DNA from: Thiorhodococcus minor
GTDB taxonomy: Bacteria; Pseudomonadota; Gammaproteobacteria; Chromatiales; Chromatiaceae
Direction: 5' to 3'
Assembly (NCBI RefSeq): GCF_010820565.1
Contig: NZ_JAAIJQ010000004.1
Coordinates: 1 to 64,000, forward strand
Length of the DNA: 64,000 nucleotides
Shown here: piece by piece, positions 15,947-24,518 of the stretch
How the letters are laid out: every line of letters starts with the position of its first letter
Position numbering within the stretch: position 1 is the first letter of the stretch
The notes under the pieces: model-generated
What the model was told of the DNA's origin: nothing
Databases searched by the model: none
Seen by the model: the letters and a program-made list of their open reading frames with translations, nothing else
Translations under genes and position numbers: made by a program

Positions 15947-17170
15947 ATGAAAACGCCTACCAAGACCACGCTTGCAGCCTTGTCCCTGATCGGGATGACC
16001 ACGGGCGCCGTGCTCTACTATCCGGCCATCCAGTCGGCCGAGGTGACACGCCCGCCGGCCCCGCCACTCGTCGATCCAGCCCCGATGCCAGGTATCGTCC
16101 AGCATCCGGTGATCGAGGCCGTCTTCGTGCTGGATACGACCGGCAGCATGGGCGGCCTCATCCAGGCGGCGAAGGACAAGATCTGGTCGATCGCCTCGAC
16201 CATGGCCGCCGCCCAGCCGACGCCCGAGATCCGCATGGGCCTGGTGGCCTACCGCGACCGGGGTGACGACTATGTGACCCGCGTGGTCGATCTCTCCAAG
16301 GATCTGGATGCCGTTCACAGCGAGCTGATGCAGTTCCAGGCCCGAGGCGGGGGCGATGGCCCCGAGAGCGTCAATCAGGCGCTGCATGATGCGCTGCATC
16401 GCATCGGCTGGAGTCAGGATCCCAACGCCTACCGCGTGATCTTCCTCGTCGGCGATGCGCCCGCCCACATGGATTATCAGGATGACGTGCCCTATCCGCA
16501 GACGGTGGCCGAGGCCAAGCGGCGCGGGATCCGGGTGAACGCGATTCAATGCGGCACGCTGACCGACACGCGCGCCGAATGGCAGCAGATCGCGCAGCTC
16601 GGCTCGGGGAGCTATTTCCAGGTCGAGCAGGGCGGCAGTGCCGTCGCCATCGCCACGCCTTATGACAAGACGCTTGCCACCCTGTCCGCCGAGCTGGACG
16701 CGACACGGATCTATTACGGGAAGCGCGAAGAGCGGGCCAAGCGTCGCGAGAAACTGGAGTCCGAGCGCGCGGCCAAGGCCGCCGCATCTCCGGCGGCCCT
16801 CGCCAGCCGGGCTGGATTCGTCACCTCAGAGGTCGGCAAGTCGAGTCTGCTCGGCGACAAGGAGCTGGTCGAGGAGGTCGTCAGCGGCCGGGTGGATCTC
16901 GCCGAGCTGCCGGCGGAGGAGCTGCCAGAGCCCCTGGCCGACCTGGACGCGGAGGCGCAACAGGCCGTGATCGCCGAGACGGCCCGCAAGCGCCAAGCAC
17001 TCGAGGGCGAGATCCAGGCGCTGACCAAAGAGCGCTCTCGGTACCTCAATGCCCAAGTGGAGGCAAAGGGCGGGGCCGAGGATTCACTGGATCACAAGAT
17101 CTTCAGTGCCGTCCGTGAGCAGGCCGCAGACAAGGGGCTGCACTACGACAAGGCGGCACCTGTCTACTGA
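15947..17170 (+). CDS. Secreted/anchored von Willebrand factor A domain protein
   Basis: 407 residues: an N-terminal signal or anchor helix (about 8-24), a Pro-rich spacer, a VWA domain (about 55-250) with the metal-ion-dependent adhesion site D63-T-T65-G-S67 and the later VGDAPAH acidic motif, and a C-terminal coiled-coil half (about 255-400) rich in Glu, Ala and Lys. VWA domains bind protein partners through Mg2+. GGAG lies 7 bases before the ATG. Third gene of the PspA-like operon. Location outside the inner membrane, opposite the PspA-like protein, would fit an envelope stress sensor, which is inference. Confidence 0.88.
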   Translation: MKTPTKTTLAALSLIGMTTGAVLYYPAIQSAEVTRPPAPPLVDPAPMPGIVQHPVIEAVFVLDTTGSMGGLIQAAKDKIWSIASTMAAAQPTPEIRMGLVAYRDRGDDYVTRVVDLSKDLDAVHSELMQFQARGGGDGPESVNQALHDALHRIGWSQDPNAYRVIFLVGDAPAHMDYQDDVPYPQTVAEAKRRGIRVNAIQCGTLTDTRAEWQQIAQLGSGSYFQVEQGGSAVAIATPYDKTLATLSAELDATRIYYGKREERAKRREKLESERAAKAAASPAALASRAGFVTSEVGKSSLLGDKELVEEVVSGRVDLAELPAEELPEPLADLDAEAQQAVIAETARKRQALEGEIQALTKERSRYLNAQVEAKGGAEDSLDHKIFSAVREQAADKGLHYDKAAPVY

Positions 17171-17187
17171 TCCGGGCGCGTTGTAAT

Positions 17188-17210
17188 GACGGCACTCGCC
17201 TGGTGCCGTC
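17188..17210. terminator. Possible terminator hairpin after the VWA gene
   Basis: GACGGCAC (17188-17195) pairs with GTGCCGTC (17203-17210) over a 7-base loop, 18 bp after the stop codon. No T-run follows. Confidence 0.45.
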
Positions 17211-17340
17211 TCGGCCAACAGCCGCCTCTTCAGCGGCGCGAAGGTGGGCTCGGCGTCTCGCCGCGTCACCATGGGTCGGCCGACGATCGAGGGGCATCGG
17301 GGTGGACAAGGAATCTCTCGGAGTCGACTGTACGAGATCG

Positions 17341-17363
17341 GCCTCGGCAAAAGAGCCCGAGGC
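17341..17363. repeat. Small inverted repeat
   Basis: GCCTCGG (17341-17347) pairs with CCGAGGC (17357-17363), 60 bp before the start of the 56-residue gene. It could be a leader hairpin. Confidence 0.4.
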
Positions 17364-17422
17364 ATTGCAGTAGGAGTGCCGTACAATCGTAGCATTCAAG
17401 GATTCTTACAGAGAGGCGCCCG

Positions 17423-17593
17423 ATGGCAAAACCCAATTACGCGTTCGAGAAGCGGCAGCGAGATCTGGCAAAAAAGGCCAAGAAAGAGGAAAAACGCCAG
17501 CGCAAGATCAGCTCGCGGGAGAATCCGGAAGAGAAGGATCGCGCGGAGCCGACCGCGCCAACGCCGGAGGCCGATACGAGGACGTCTTCCTGA
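17423..17593 (+). CDS. Small conserved highly basic protein (56 aa)
   Basis: Reads MAKPNYAFEKRQRDLAKKAK and continues with a Lys/Glu/Arg-rich helix, then a Pro/Glu/Thr tail, ending TRTSS. The MA(K/R)xNYxFEKRQ(R/K)xLAKK opening is one I recall from small hypothetical proteins in many proteobacteria; function unknown. Ribosome site GAGAGG at 17411-17416. The A-rich codon choice in its Lys run differs from the GC-rich surroundings, supporting a real gene. Confidence 0.8.
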   Translation: MAKPNYAFEKRQRDLAKKAKKEEKRQRKISSRENPEEKDRAEPTAPTPEADTRTSS

Positions 17594-18050
17594 GCTCGGC
17601 CGCGATCTCGGTCCGGGTACCTGGGCTCGGGCTCGCGCATCAGCTCCAGGTTAGGTGACCGGTCTGTCAACAGGGCGTCGATCATCGTTTCGACCACGGC
17701 CTCCTCCTTCTGGCTCCCACGGCGTGGGTGCGAGTCGCGAGGCTCCGGCGTCGCTTCGCGGGCCGCTGGAGCCTCGCGACGCGCGGGACGCGGCCGGGAG
17801 TCCAGTGTGAGAAGCTCCGGGTGGGGTAGACGCTGGACCAAGCGCCGATCAAGGCCAACGGGTCCGTCGACCCGTATCCGGACTTTCAGTCCCTAGGCTC
17901 GACCCACCAGCTTCAGCTAGTGGCTGTTGAGTTTATAACGACTTAGATCTGGCAAAGTAGAATGAGGTCGAGGCGCGGAGGCGGAGCTCTCCAGCCGTCG
18001 CGCGGCGATGGGGTAGACTCTCGCTTGTCGTCTCTCAGCAGGATCATCGA
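17594..18050. other. Intergenic region with a 13-bp inverted repeat
   Basis: No supportable gene. It contains the hairpin at 17734-17780 and a weak run of degenerate heptamers (CCAGCTT, CAGCTAG) at 17907-17920. A minus-strand frame at 17437-17841 overlaps the small gene and is low-complexity. Confidence 0.5.
17734..17780. repeat. Perfect 13-bp inverted repeat
   Basis: GTCGCGAGGCTCC (17734-17746) and GGAGCCTCGCGAC (17768-17780) flank 21 bases that are themselves partly self-complementary. No T-run. Could be a terminator for 17423-17593 or part of a structured RNA. Confidence 0.55.
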
Positions 18051-18689
18051 ATGACGGAGCCCCTTGTCCAATGTCTACCTGGAGGCCTGAATCCACCATG
18101 TCTGGCCCTTCGGTTGCGCCACGATACCTCAGAGGCGCATGCGTCCGTTGAAAGGCTGCCCGTGATGGTGGCGCTGATGTCCGATGGCGCGACGCTCGAT
18201 GACTATCGGCGCTATCTTCGCATCATGGCAGGGGTCTACTCGCCCTTGGAGGAGCGCCTCTATGGCGCCCTTCCCGGGGATCTGGTCGAGCGCTTGGGGG
18301 TGCGTCCGAAGCTGCCGGCTGTGCTGCGCGATCTCGCGGAGCAGGGTGAGGCTTGGACGCCGAAACCCATGCCGGCTCGCAGACATGATCCGCTCGAGCC
18401 GCTCACGCCGGGTAACGAGAGCGCGCTGGTAGGCGGGCTCTATGTCCTGGAGGGGGCAACGCTGGGCGGTCGTACCATCGCGCGTCATCTCGCGCGCATC
18501 CTTGGCGAGGCCTTTGGCGCGGGCCGTCTTCTCGATTTCCATGGCCGTCGGACCTCCAGGGTCTGGAAGCATTTCTCCCATGAGCTGAACGCGCTGGCGG
18601 AATCTGGGCGTCTGGATGCGGACAGTGTCGTGCGCGGCGCGCTAGCGACCTTCGGCTATGTGGATCGCAGCCTCTCCCAGTGGGCGTGA
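18051..18689 (+). CDS. Biliverdin-producing heme oxygenase (bacterial type)
   Basis: 212 residues, close to the usual length of bacteriophytochrome-linked heme oxygenases (BphO type). The proximal-His helix LRHDTSEAHASVERL sits at about 23-37, and the distal helix motif LYVLEGATLGGRTIARHL at about 131-148 carries the flexible glycines over the heme. It should open heme to biliverdin, CO and iron. No bacteriophytochrome gene is adjacent, so the product could serve a distant photoreceptor or iron recovery. Stands alone between intergenic regions. ATG at 18051 chosen by length. Confidence 0.85.
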   Translation: MTEPLVQCLPGGLNPPCLALRLRHDTSEAHASVERLPVMVALMSDGATLDDYRRYLRIMAGVYSPLEERLYGALPGDLVERLGVRPKLPAVLRDLAEQGEAWTPKPMPARRHDPLEPLTPGNESALVGGLYVLEGATLGGRTIARHLARILGEAFGAGRLLDFHGRRTSRVWKHFSHELNALAESGRLDADSVVRGALATFGYVDRSLSQWA

Positions 18690-19310
18690 GCCGCTGACGC
18701 GCCCATGATGGTTTGATGCCGCTGGCGGGGTGGTCTGTGGATGTCATCACACCGCTTGGCGCCGAAATCCATTACAAGGATCGAGCGGATGCGGATGCCG
18801 GCCCAGCTGCCAGCTTGGTGATATCAGGGCGGCTTTTGGCCTCAGGCGCTTGTCGGGGGCGGCGAGGGCGCTCGGACCCATAAGATCGAGCCCGTAATCC
18901 TAGAAAGAGCTACCAGCTACCAGCTACCAGCTACCAGCTACCAGCTACCAGCTACCAGCTACCAGCTACCAGCTACCAGCTACCAGCTTAGAGCTTTGTT
19001 TTGGAGCTGCTTTCGGGTCTTCTCCGAGTCATCCAAAGGGGTGAGCGGCTGGTCGGCTAGAAGATCCGGCAACCGTATGATCTTCATCCGCTGTCGGCTG
19101 GTAGCTGGAAGCTGACTGCTCCAATTAGGGTAATCATTTCCGGAGACGCTTTAGGATCGATCGATGCAATCTCGGGCGGCGGGGTCCAGTCCCTTCATGC
19201 GCGATCCCGAGATGCGCTACCAACTCCACTCATCAAAGAGCCTTGTCGGTCCGCTCATCCCGCGAGCTGCCGTCGCTCCGGCTCAACAGCCAGATTGCAG
19301 GAAAGAGACA
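18690..19310. other. Intergenic region with a large heptamer array
   Basis: Holds the AGCTACC array (18908-18988) and a short degenerate one, CGGCTGG TAGCTGG AAGCTGA, at 19095-19115. The frame of the following gene is open from 19164 but that part is unlike a DUF3334 protein. No other feature seen. Confidence 0.55.
18908..18988. repeat. 7-bp tandem repeat AGCTACC x11.6
   Basis: Eleven exact copies of AGCTACC (18908-18984) plus AGCT. Perfect identity of all units implies recent expansion or active homogenisation. It lies between the heme oxygenase and DUF3334 genes. Confidence 0.95.
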
Positions 19311-19982
19311 GTGGCCGCAAAGTCAAAAACACTCACGACTGATGACATCCTGGTGCTGCTGTGCGGCTCCGTGAAGAAGGTGCTCACGACCGCGACGCAG
19401 ACCGACATCAACTACTCGCCCATGGTGCAGAAGATCACCCGCACCTGCCTGCGACCGGATATCGGCTGTTTCGTGCTCTTCGACGGTGGCTTTTCGGGGC
19501 TCGTCATCATGAATTTCTGTGCGCAGTCGGCCATGGAGATCTATCGCGCCTACATGATGAGCATGGGAATGCCAGAGTCGGAGCTGGCAACTCAGCATAC
19601 CTCGGACGAGGTCGGCAACATGCTGGGCGAGCTGATGAATCAGATCGTCGGCGACTTCACGGGTAAGGTGGGTCACGAGCTGATGGTCTCGATCAATCAG
19701 AACCAGCCCAAAATGCTCGCCATCAACAAGGAGGTGCTGGTCAGCATCGACACGAATCTGGACCGCGCGCAAGCCCGGCGCGTCTCCTTCACCACGGAGC
19801 GGCGCAACGTCTTCTACATGGAGCTGGCGATGGACAAGACCGAGTTCATCAAGCTCCACGATTTCGAGCGAGAAGAGGTCGACCCAGATCGGATCGTCGA
19901 GGAGGCGAGCCAGAGAACCGTGGCGACGACCTCGCGCGAGGATGTCGTCGATCAGGACTTGCTCGACGAGCTGGGCATCTGA
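19311..19982 (+). CDS. DUF3334 family (CheX-like) protein
   Basis: 223 residues. The GTG at 19311, with AGGAAAG 5 bases before it, gives VAAKSKTLTTDDILVLLCGS, the expected family start; the upstream open frame to 19164 is rejected. The middle (SDEVGNMLGELMNQIVGDF) is the kind of helix seen in CheX/CheC-type phosphatase folds, where E and N residues dephosphorylate CheY. DUF3334 proteins occur in gammaproteobacteria and have no settled role; link to chemotaxis or c-di-GMP signalling is inference. Monocistronic. Confidence 0.85.
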   Translation: MAAKSKTLTTDDILVLLCGSVKKVLTTATQTDINYSPMVQKITRTCLRPDIGCFVLFDGGFSGLVIMNFCAQSAMEIYRAYMMSMGMPESELATQHTSDEVGNMLGELMNQIVGDFTGKVGHELMVSINQNQPKMLAINKEVLVSIDTNLDRAQARRVSFTTERRNVFYMELAMDKTEFIKLHDFEREEVDPDRIVEEASQRTVATTSREDVVDQDLLDELGI

Positions 19983-20119
19983 GCCTCTGTCGCGCGGGCG
20001 CGGTCCCGCGCGCTCACCCGGTGGTCAGCCGACGCCGCTGGCCCCAAGGCTTCTCCACAAAGGCTCGAAGGGTGCGGCTCCCGCGGGGCAAGCAGCCTCG
20101 ATCGCTCGCGCCCGTCTTG

Positions 20120-20557
20120 CTAGCGTCCGGTCATTGTCTTGGCGCGTGCGATCAGCTCGTCGATCTCCTGCTCGGCGAGCGCCCAGTCTTCAGCCTCGTG
20201 CCCAGGCGCGAAGTTGCGCTTCTCGGCGCGGTAGTAAGCCGCTTCCTCGACCATCTTGAGACGCTGTGCGGGGCTGACGCTGGCGAGCCGATGTAGGCTT
20301 CCGGAGCGCTCGGAGACCGGCTGGAGGGCGTGCGCCTGCGGTGCCGCTGCCGGAGCGGTTTTCGGCGTCGCCGCCTTCGCCGCGGTCTTCTTGGTCGTCC
20401 TTTTCGCCGCCGTCTTCTTGGCGACCTTGGCTGAGGTCTCTGGCGCTGGCGTCGTCTTGGCCGACGATTTGCTGACCGTAGCCTTCTTGGAGGCCGCCTT
20501 CTTCGAAGCCGTTTTCTTCGCCGCCGTCTTCTTGGTTACGATCTTGTCGTCAGCCAT
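20120..20557 (-). CDS. Histone H1-like protein with DUF2934 domain
   Basis: 145 residues. Residues 1-75 are Ala/Lys/Thr repeats of the KKTAAKK type, as in bacterial H1-like DNA-binding proteins; residues about 95-140 (RLKMVEEAAYYRAEKRNF...DWALAEQEI) match the DUF2934 helical hairpin. The basic tail should bind nucleic acid and the C-terminal domain may mediate a protein contact. Ends 137 bp from the convergent DUF3334 stop. The repetitive Lys/Ala coding sequence is prone to length variation. Confidence 0.88.
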   Translation of the reverse strand: MADDKIVTKKTAAKKTASKKAASKKATVSKSSAKTTPAPETSAKVAKKTAAKRTTKKTAAKAATPKTAPAAAPQAHALQPVSERSGSLHRLASVSPAQRLKMVEEAAYYRAEKRNFAPGHEAEDWALAEQEIDELIARAKTMTGR

Positions 20558-20752
20558 GTCTATCGCTTGCCTCTTAGCTTGATCAAGGTTTCATTCGTGG
20601 TCGTCAGACTCGCGCCCTAATGAAAAAGTGGCCCGCATCGTCCATTGGGGCACAGCTGGGCGATCTTGCAATAGGATACACCCAAACCTAGATTTTTCTG
20701 GCGTTCTCGTACAGCTGATCGCGGGACTCGAGTGCTGACCCGAAGGCCAGCA

Positions 20753-23275
20753 TCACTCGGCGCGGAGGGCCCTAGCAGGATCGGCTCGAGTGGATTGCCA
20801 AGCAGGATAGACCCCCGCCAGGAAAGCCGCTAGCCAGGCCATCAACACCCCTGAGATCAATGGGGAAGGCTTGACAGTCATCTCCATCGACCAGCCGAAC
20901 GAGCGCAGGTTGATCACCTGGATCAGCAGCTCGCCCATGAGGAGTCCAAGAGGCAAGGCCAAGATGCCAGCGGCGAGGCCGAGCATGGAGGTCTGCGTCA
21001 GGACCAGGATGCCGAGCTGGCCGCGGGTCATCCCGGTCGCCCGCATGATGGCATATTCCCGCCGCCGCTCCAGCTGCAGCGCCATGAGCGCACTGAGGAT
21101 GCCGACGAAGGCGACGCCGATCGCAAGGAGCCTGAGGACTTGGGTGATGGCGAAGGTCTGATCGAAGATCGCGAGCGAGCGCTCGCGAATCTCTGCGCTG
21201 CGCGTGACCAGTATGGGGCGGTCATAGACCTCCACGAGCCGCCGGGCCGCTGCGAAGACGCCTTGTCCATCTGTGCCCGGCTCCAGGACGAGCCCGAGCG
21301 ATGAGATGGCGTCATCCTGCCAGAGCGTGACATAGTGCTGCCGCGCCAGGACGAGCATGCCATTGTCCGATCCGTAGTCGCGAAAGATTCCACCAATCTC
21401 CAGATCGCGCCAGCCGCCGGGGGTGAAGAGACCGACCCGATCGCCAACGGATAGCTGGCGATGATAGGCGAAGGGCTCAGAGGCGAGCATCGCCTCCCCG
21501 CGCTCGAAGCGGGGCCAGAGCTCCTCCACCTCGCGACCCTCGAAGGCAAATCCGCGATGGCTCGTGGACGACGATTCGAGCGCGAGCAGACGCACGCTGC
21601 CGTCCGCCGTGGTGACGCGGGCGGCTCTGCCTAGGCTGACATCGGCGATCCCAGGAATGCCTCTCAAGGATTCCGCGAGGTTGCTGGGAAGCCCGGCCGC
21701 CTTATCCGCGCCGCTGTCGTTGGGCAGCGTCACATAGATGTCGCTGCGCAAGGTGCCGGCGAGCCAGTGGACGAGGCTCGCCCGGAAGCTGTCGATCATG
21801 ACGCCGACCCCAACCGTGGTGGCCACTGCAATGGTCAGGGCGGCGGCCGCGATCCCGGTTCTCAGGATTGCCGCGTCGATGCCGCGTCCCGCCAATAGAC
21901 CAGGGAGTCCAAGGGTGCGGCCGGCCCAGGGTGTCAACGACCTGGCGAGGCCCTTGAGCAGCGCGGGGACGCAGAAACTGTAGCCGAGGATCAGGACCAT
22001 CAGCGCCGCAAAGCCCAGCGTGAGGGATCGGCTCGGGATGAGTGTGGCGAGCCAGCCGATGGCGGTCAGGATGAGTCCGACCATTGCCAGGCCCAGCACC
22101 CAGCGATTTGCGCGACGCTCCAGGCCGGTCTCTTGCAGCACCTCTCTGGGCTGTGAGCGCGCGGCCTCGAAGGCGGGCCCCAGTGCGCCGATCAGGGTCA
22201 CGAGCGCGCCGATGCAGACTCCCTTGAGCAAGGCGGCAGGGCCCAGGTCGAGACTGCTCACCGCGAGGGCGAAGTAGAGATCATTGATCGTCCGGGTCAC
22301 CAATTGGACCAGTCCCCAGCCGGTCAGAATGCCCAGGGCGACGCCGAGAAGGGCGCCGATCGCCGCGAAGGTCATGGCCTCCCCGACGACGAGGCTGAAG
22401 AGCTGCCCGCGCGTGCAGCCGAGCGTGCGCAGCGATCCGAGCAGGCGTCGGCGGCGCAGGACGGCGAAGGTCATGGTGTTGTAGATGATGAACCCCCCGA
22501 CCAGCATGGCGAGCAGGCCCATGGCCGTGAGGTTGATGCGGAAGGCGCGGGTCATCTGCCTGAAGGTCTCGCCGCGCTGACCGGCATCGACCAGACGCAG
22601 GCCAGGCGGGAGGCGCGCGCGCGCCGCCTCGACCTCGTCGGCCTCCAGGACCAGGTCGACATGGTCGATCAGACCGAGCCGCCCGGTCAGCTCTTGCGCG
22701 GTCGAGATGTCGGCGATGGCAAGGCCGCTCGAGCTGGATCCGGCGGCCGAATCCATGACGGCGACGACGCGGGCGGTCTCTTGCCGGCCCGCGAGCTCGA
22801 CCGCGATGCGGTCGCCGGGCGCGACGCCCAAATGCCGGGCGTCCTCGCTGTCGAGCAGCAGGGCCCCTGGCGTCGAGAGCAGCTTGGCCAGGCCGTTGCC
22901 CTGGAGCTTGGAGACGTCCTGCTGACTACGCAGTTGCGTATAGGTGAGCAAGTCCAGGCCGATCAGCGTCAGTGTGCTACTGCCGAGCTTGATGGTTGCT
23001 TCGATGATGGGTGAGGCGGCGGTGGCTCGCAGATCCTGCCTCAGGCGCACGAAGAGGCTGTCTGGAATGCGTCCGCTGGCGGCCTCGATGCGGTGTGTCG
23101 CGCGACCGGCGACCTGCTGTACGGACAGGTCGAAGGCGCGCGTCGCGCTACTGTTGGCGACGTCCACCGCGATGACGACGGCGACGCCCAGTGCGATCCC
23201 TAGGATCGAGAGTCCCGATTGCCAGGGATGTCGCGCGAGGTCGCGGAGACTGGCGCGCCGCAGCAGTCCGATCAC
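20753..23275 (-). CDS. ABC transporter permease, FtsX/MacB type (two-block)
   Basis: 840-residue permease. N-terminal helix (about 20-40, LSILGIALGVAVVIAVDV), a periplasmic domain (about 45-250), three helices (about 255-375), a linker, then a second block with helices near 395-440 and 465-495, another periplasmic domain, and three helices at the C-terminus (about 715-830). Two FtsX units in one chain resemble the YbbP/LolCE-like exporters that move lipids, lipoproteins or peptides using a separate ATPase. Its start overlaps the ATPase stop (ATGA, 23272-23275). No membrane-fusion gene is attached. Confidence 0.92.
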   Translation of the reverse strand: MIGLLRRASLRDLARHPWQSGLSILGIALGVAVVIAVDVANSSATRAFDLSVQQVAGRATHRIEAASGRIPDSLFVRLRQDLRATAASPIIEATIKLGSSTLTLIGLDLLTYTQLRSQQDVSKLQGNGLAKLLSTPGALLLDSEDARHLGVAPGDRIAVELAGRQETARVVAVMDSAAGSSSSGLAIADISTAQELTGRLGLIDHVDLVLEADEVEAARARLPPGLRLVDAGQRGETFRQMTRAFRINLTAMGLLAMLVGGFIIYNTMTFAVLRRRRLLGSLRTLGCTRGQLFSLVVGEAMTFAAIGALLGVALGILTGWGLVQLVTRTINDLYFALAVSSLDLGPAALLKGVCIGALVTLIGALGPAFEAARSQPREVLQETGLERRANRWVLGLAMVGLILTAIGWLATLIPSRSLTLGFAALMVLILGYSFCVPALLKGLARSLTPWAGRTLGLPGLLAGRGIDAAILRTGIAAAALTIAVATTVGVGVMIDSFRASLVHWLAGTLRSDIYVTLPNDSGADKAAGLPSNLAESLRGIPGIADVSLGRAARVTTADGSVRLLALESSSTSHRGFAFEGREVEELWPRFERGEAMLASEPFAYHRQLSVGDRVGLFTPGGWRDLEIGGIFRDYGSDNGMLVLARQHYVTLWQDDAISSLGLVLEPGTDGQGVFAAARRLVEVYDRPILVTRSAEIRERSLAIFDQTFAITQVLRLLAIGVAFVGILSALMALQLERRREYAIMRATGMTRGQLGILVLTQTSMLGLAAGILALPLGLLMGELLIQVINLRSFGWSMEMTVKPSPLISGVLMAWLAAFLAGVYPAWQSTRADPARALRAE

Positions 23276-24018
23276 CAGGAGAAATCCCCTGGGGATTCGG
23301 CGATCTGACCGTGGTCGAGCGTCAGGACGCGGTCGGCGATGCTTGAGACGGCGAGGCTGTGGGTGACCAGGACGAGCGTCTGATTGCGCTCATGGAAGAG
23401 CTCGGAGAGCAGGGCGAGGATCTGCTCGCCCGTTTCCGCGTCGAGATTTCCCGTCGGCTCGTCGGCGAGGACCAGGCTCGGCTGATGGATGAGCGCACGC
23501 CCGATCGCGACCCGTTGCTGCTCGCCTCCCGAGAGCTGGTCTGGATAGGCGCGCGACCTGGAGCCTAGGCCGAGCCGCTCAAGGAGCGTGCCGACGCGGC
23601 GGGCGATGTCTCGGCCTCCGACGCCGTTGAGCTCCAGGGGCAGGGCGAGATTCTCCGAGACCTTGAGGGTTGGAATGAGGTTGAAGAACTGGTAGACGAA
23701 GCCGATCTCGCGCCGTCTGAGAAGCGTCAGCGCCGGCTCGCCCAGCTCGGCCAGATGGTGCCCGAGGAGCTCCACCGTGCCGCGGTCGGGCCGATCGATC
23801 CCCGCGAGCATGTTCAGCAGGGTCGACTTTCCCGAGCCGCTGCGTCCCAGGAGGGCGACGCACTCGCCCGGCACGACCTCGAGGCTGACAGCGTCGAGCA
23901 CGGGGTGAAGCTCACGGCCTTCGCGATAGGCCTTGTGGAGTCGCGACGCGCGCAGGATGGGCGCAGGTCTGTCTTCTGCGACGGCTGTCGCGAGGCTCGG
24001 GCGATCTGGCGCGCTCAC
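23272..24018 (-). CDS. ABC transporter ATP-binding protein (LolD/YbbA-like)
   Basis: 248 residues. Walker A GRSGSGKST, Q-loop region (GFVYQFFNLIPTLKVSENL), signature [15 protein letters not shown], Walker B LVLADEPTGNLD and switch His in VLVTHS. The start is GTG 24018 (VSAPDRPSL): GTGA overlaps the stop of the upstream 79-residue gene, which fixes it; the frame is open further upstream but only through that gene's sequence. It energises the permease at 20753-23275. Confidence 0.93.
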   Translation of the reverse strand: MSAPDRPSLATAVAEDRPAPILRASRLHKAYREGRELHPVLDAVSLEVVPGECVALLGRSGSGKSTLLNMLAGIDRPDRGTVELLGHHLAELGEPALTLLRRREIGFVYQFFNLIPTLKVSENLALPLELNGVGGRDIARRVGTLLERLGLGSRSRAYPDQLSGGEQQRVAIGRALIHQPSLVLADEPTGNLDAETGEQILALLSELFHERNQTLVLVTHSLAVSSIADRVLTLDHGQIAESPGDFSW

Positions 24019-24254
24019 GTCAGCCAACGCATCAGATAGTAGACTTGCTGCCCCTCGGAGGATGGCGAAGGACCATAGACCAGGGCTGGATGGAGGCGTT
24101 GCTCCGGATTTGCGCCGGCACGTGCCGCCGCTTCGTCCTCGACCAGGGTGACACAGCCGGCGGGGAAGCGGGTACGCGACCGCTTCGGGCTGCGGATCAG
24201 CGCGAAGCGCTCGGTGAGTGACCTGGAGTCTGGATCTATGATGACGTTTGGCAT
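24015..24254 (-). CDS. Small protein of unknown function upstream of ABC operon
   Basis: 79 residues beginning MPNVIIDPDSRSLTERFALI and ending with YYLMRWLT. A good ribosome site (GGGAGA just before ATC-ATG) supports ATG 24254, although the frame is open far upstream. Its stop codon overlaps the ATPase GTG (GTGA), so it is probably the first gene of the ABC operon. Not recognised; rich in Arg and Pro, with one Cys (AGCVTLVEDE). May be a substrate or accessory peptide. Confidence 0.65.
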   Translation of the reverse strand: MPNVIIDPDSRSLTERFALIRSPKRSRTRFPAGCVTLVEDEAAARAGANPEQRLHPALVYGPSPSSEGQQVYYLMRWLT

Positions 24255-24518
24255 GATCTCCCGACGGCTCGCTCGCACCTCTCTTGCAAATGGTGGGCTT
24301 CTTGCGGGGCTCAAGGCCGCTGCGCTCGTTTCGTTCACGGACGAGCACAGATCGAAAGGGGTAGACTGGAGCACGCCGCCGCGCCGCGCCAGGCGTAACG
24401 CCCCGGCGAGGCGAATCGAAGTCCCCGAGCGAAGCTGGGCTGAGTCATTGGGGCCTAGTGAATTGCGGCCGGCTGGTTTGGTATTCTTCCCTCCTCGAAT
24501 CCTCACGGGCTCTCGATC

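Noticed and set aside
17437-17841. Minus-strand frame of 134 codons
   Set aside because: Overlaps the small basic gene, is Arg/Pro low-complexity and crosses an inverted repeat.
18908-18988. CRISPR array
   Set aside because: Units are 7 bp and contiguous with no spacers; it is a simple tandem repeat. The same holds for 40495-40571.
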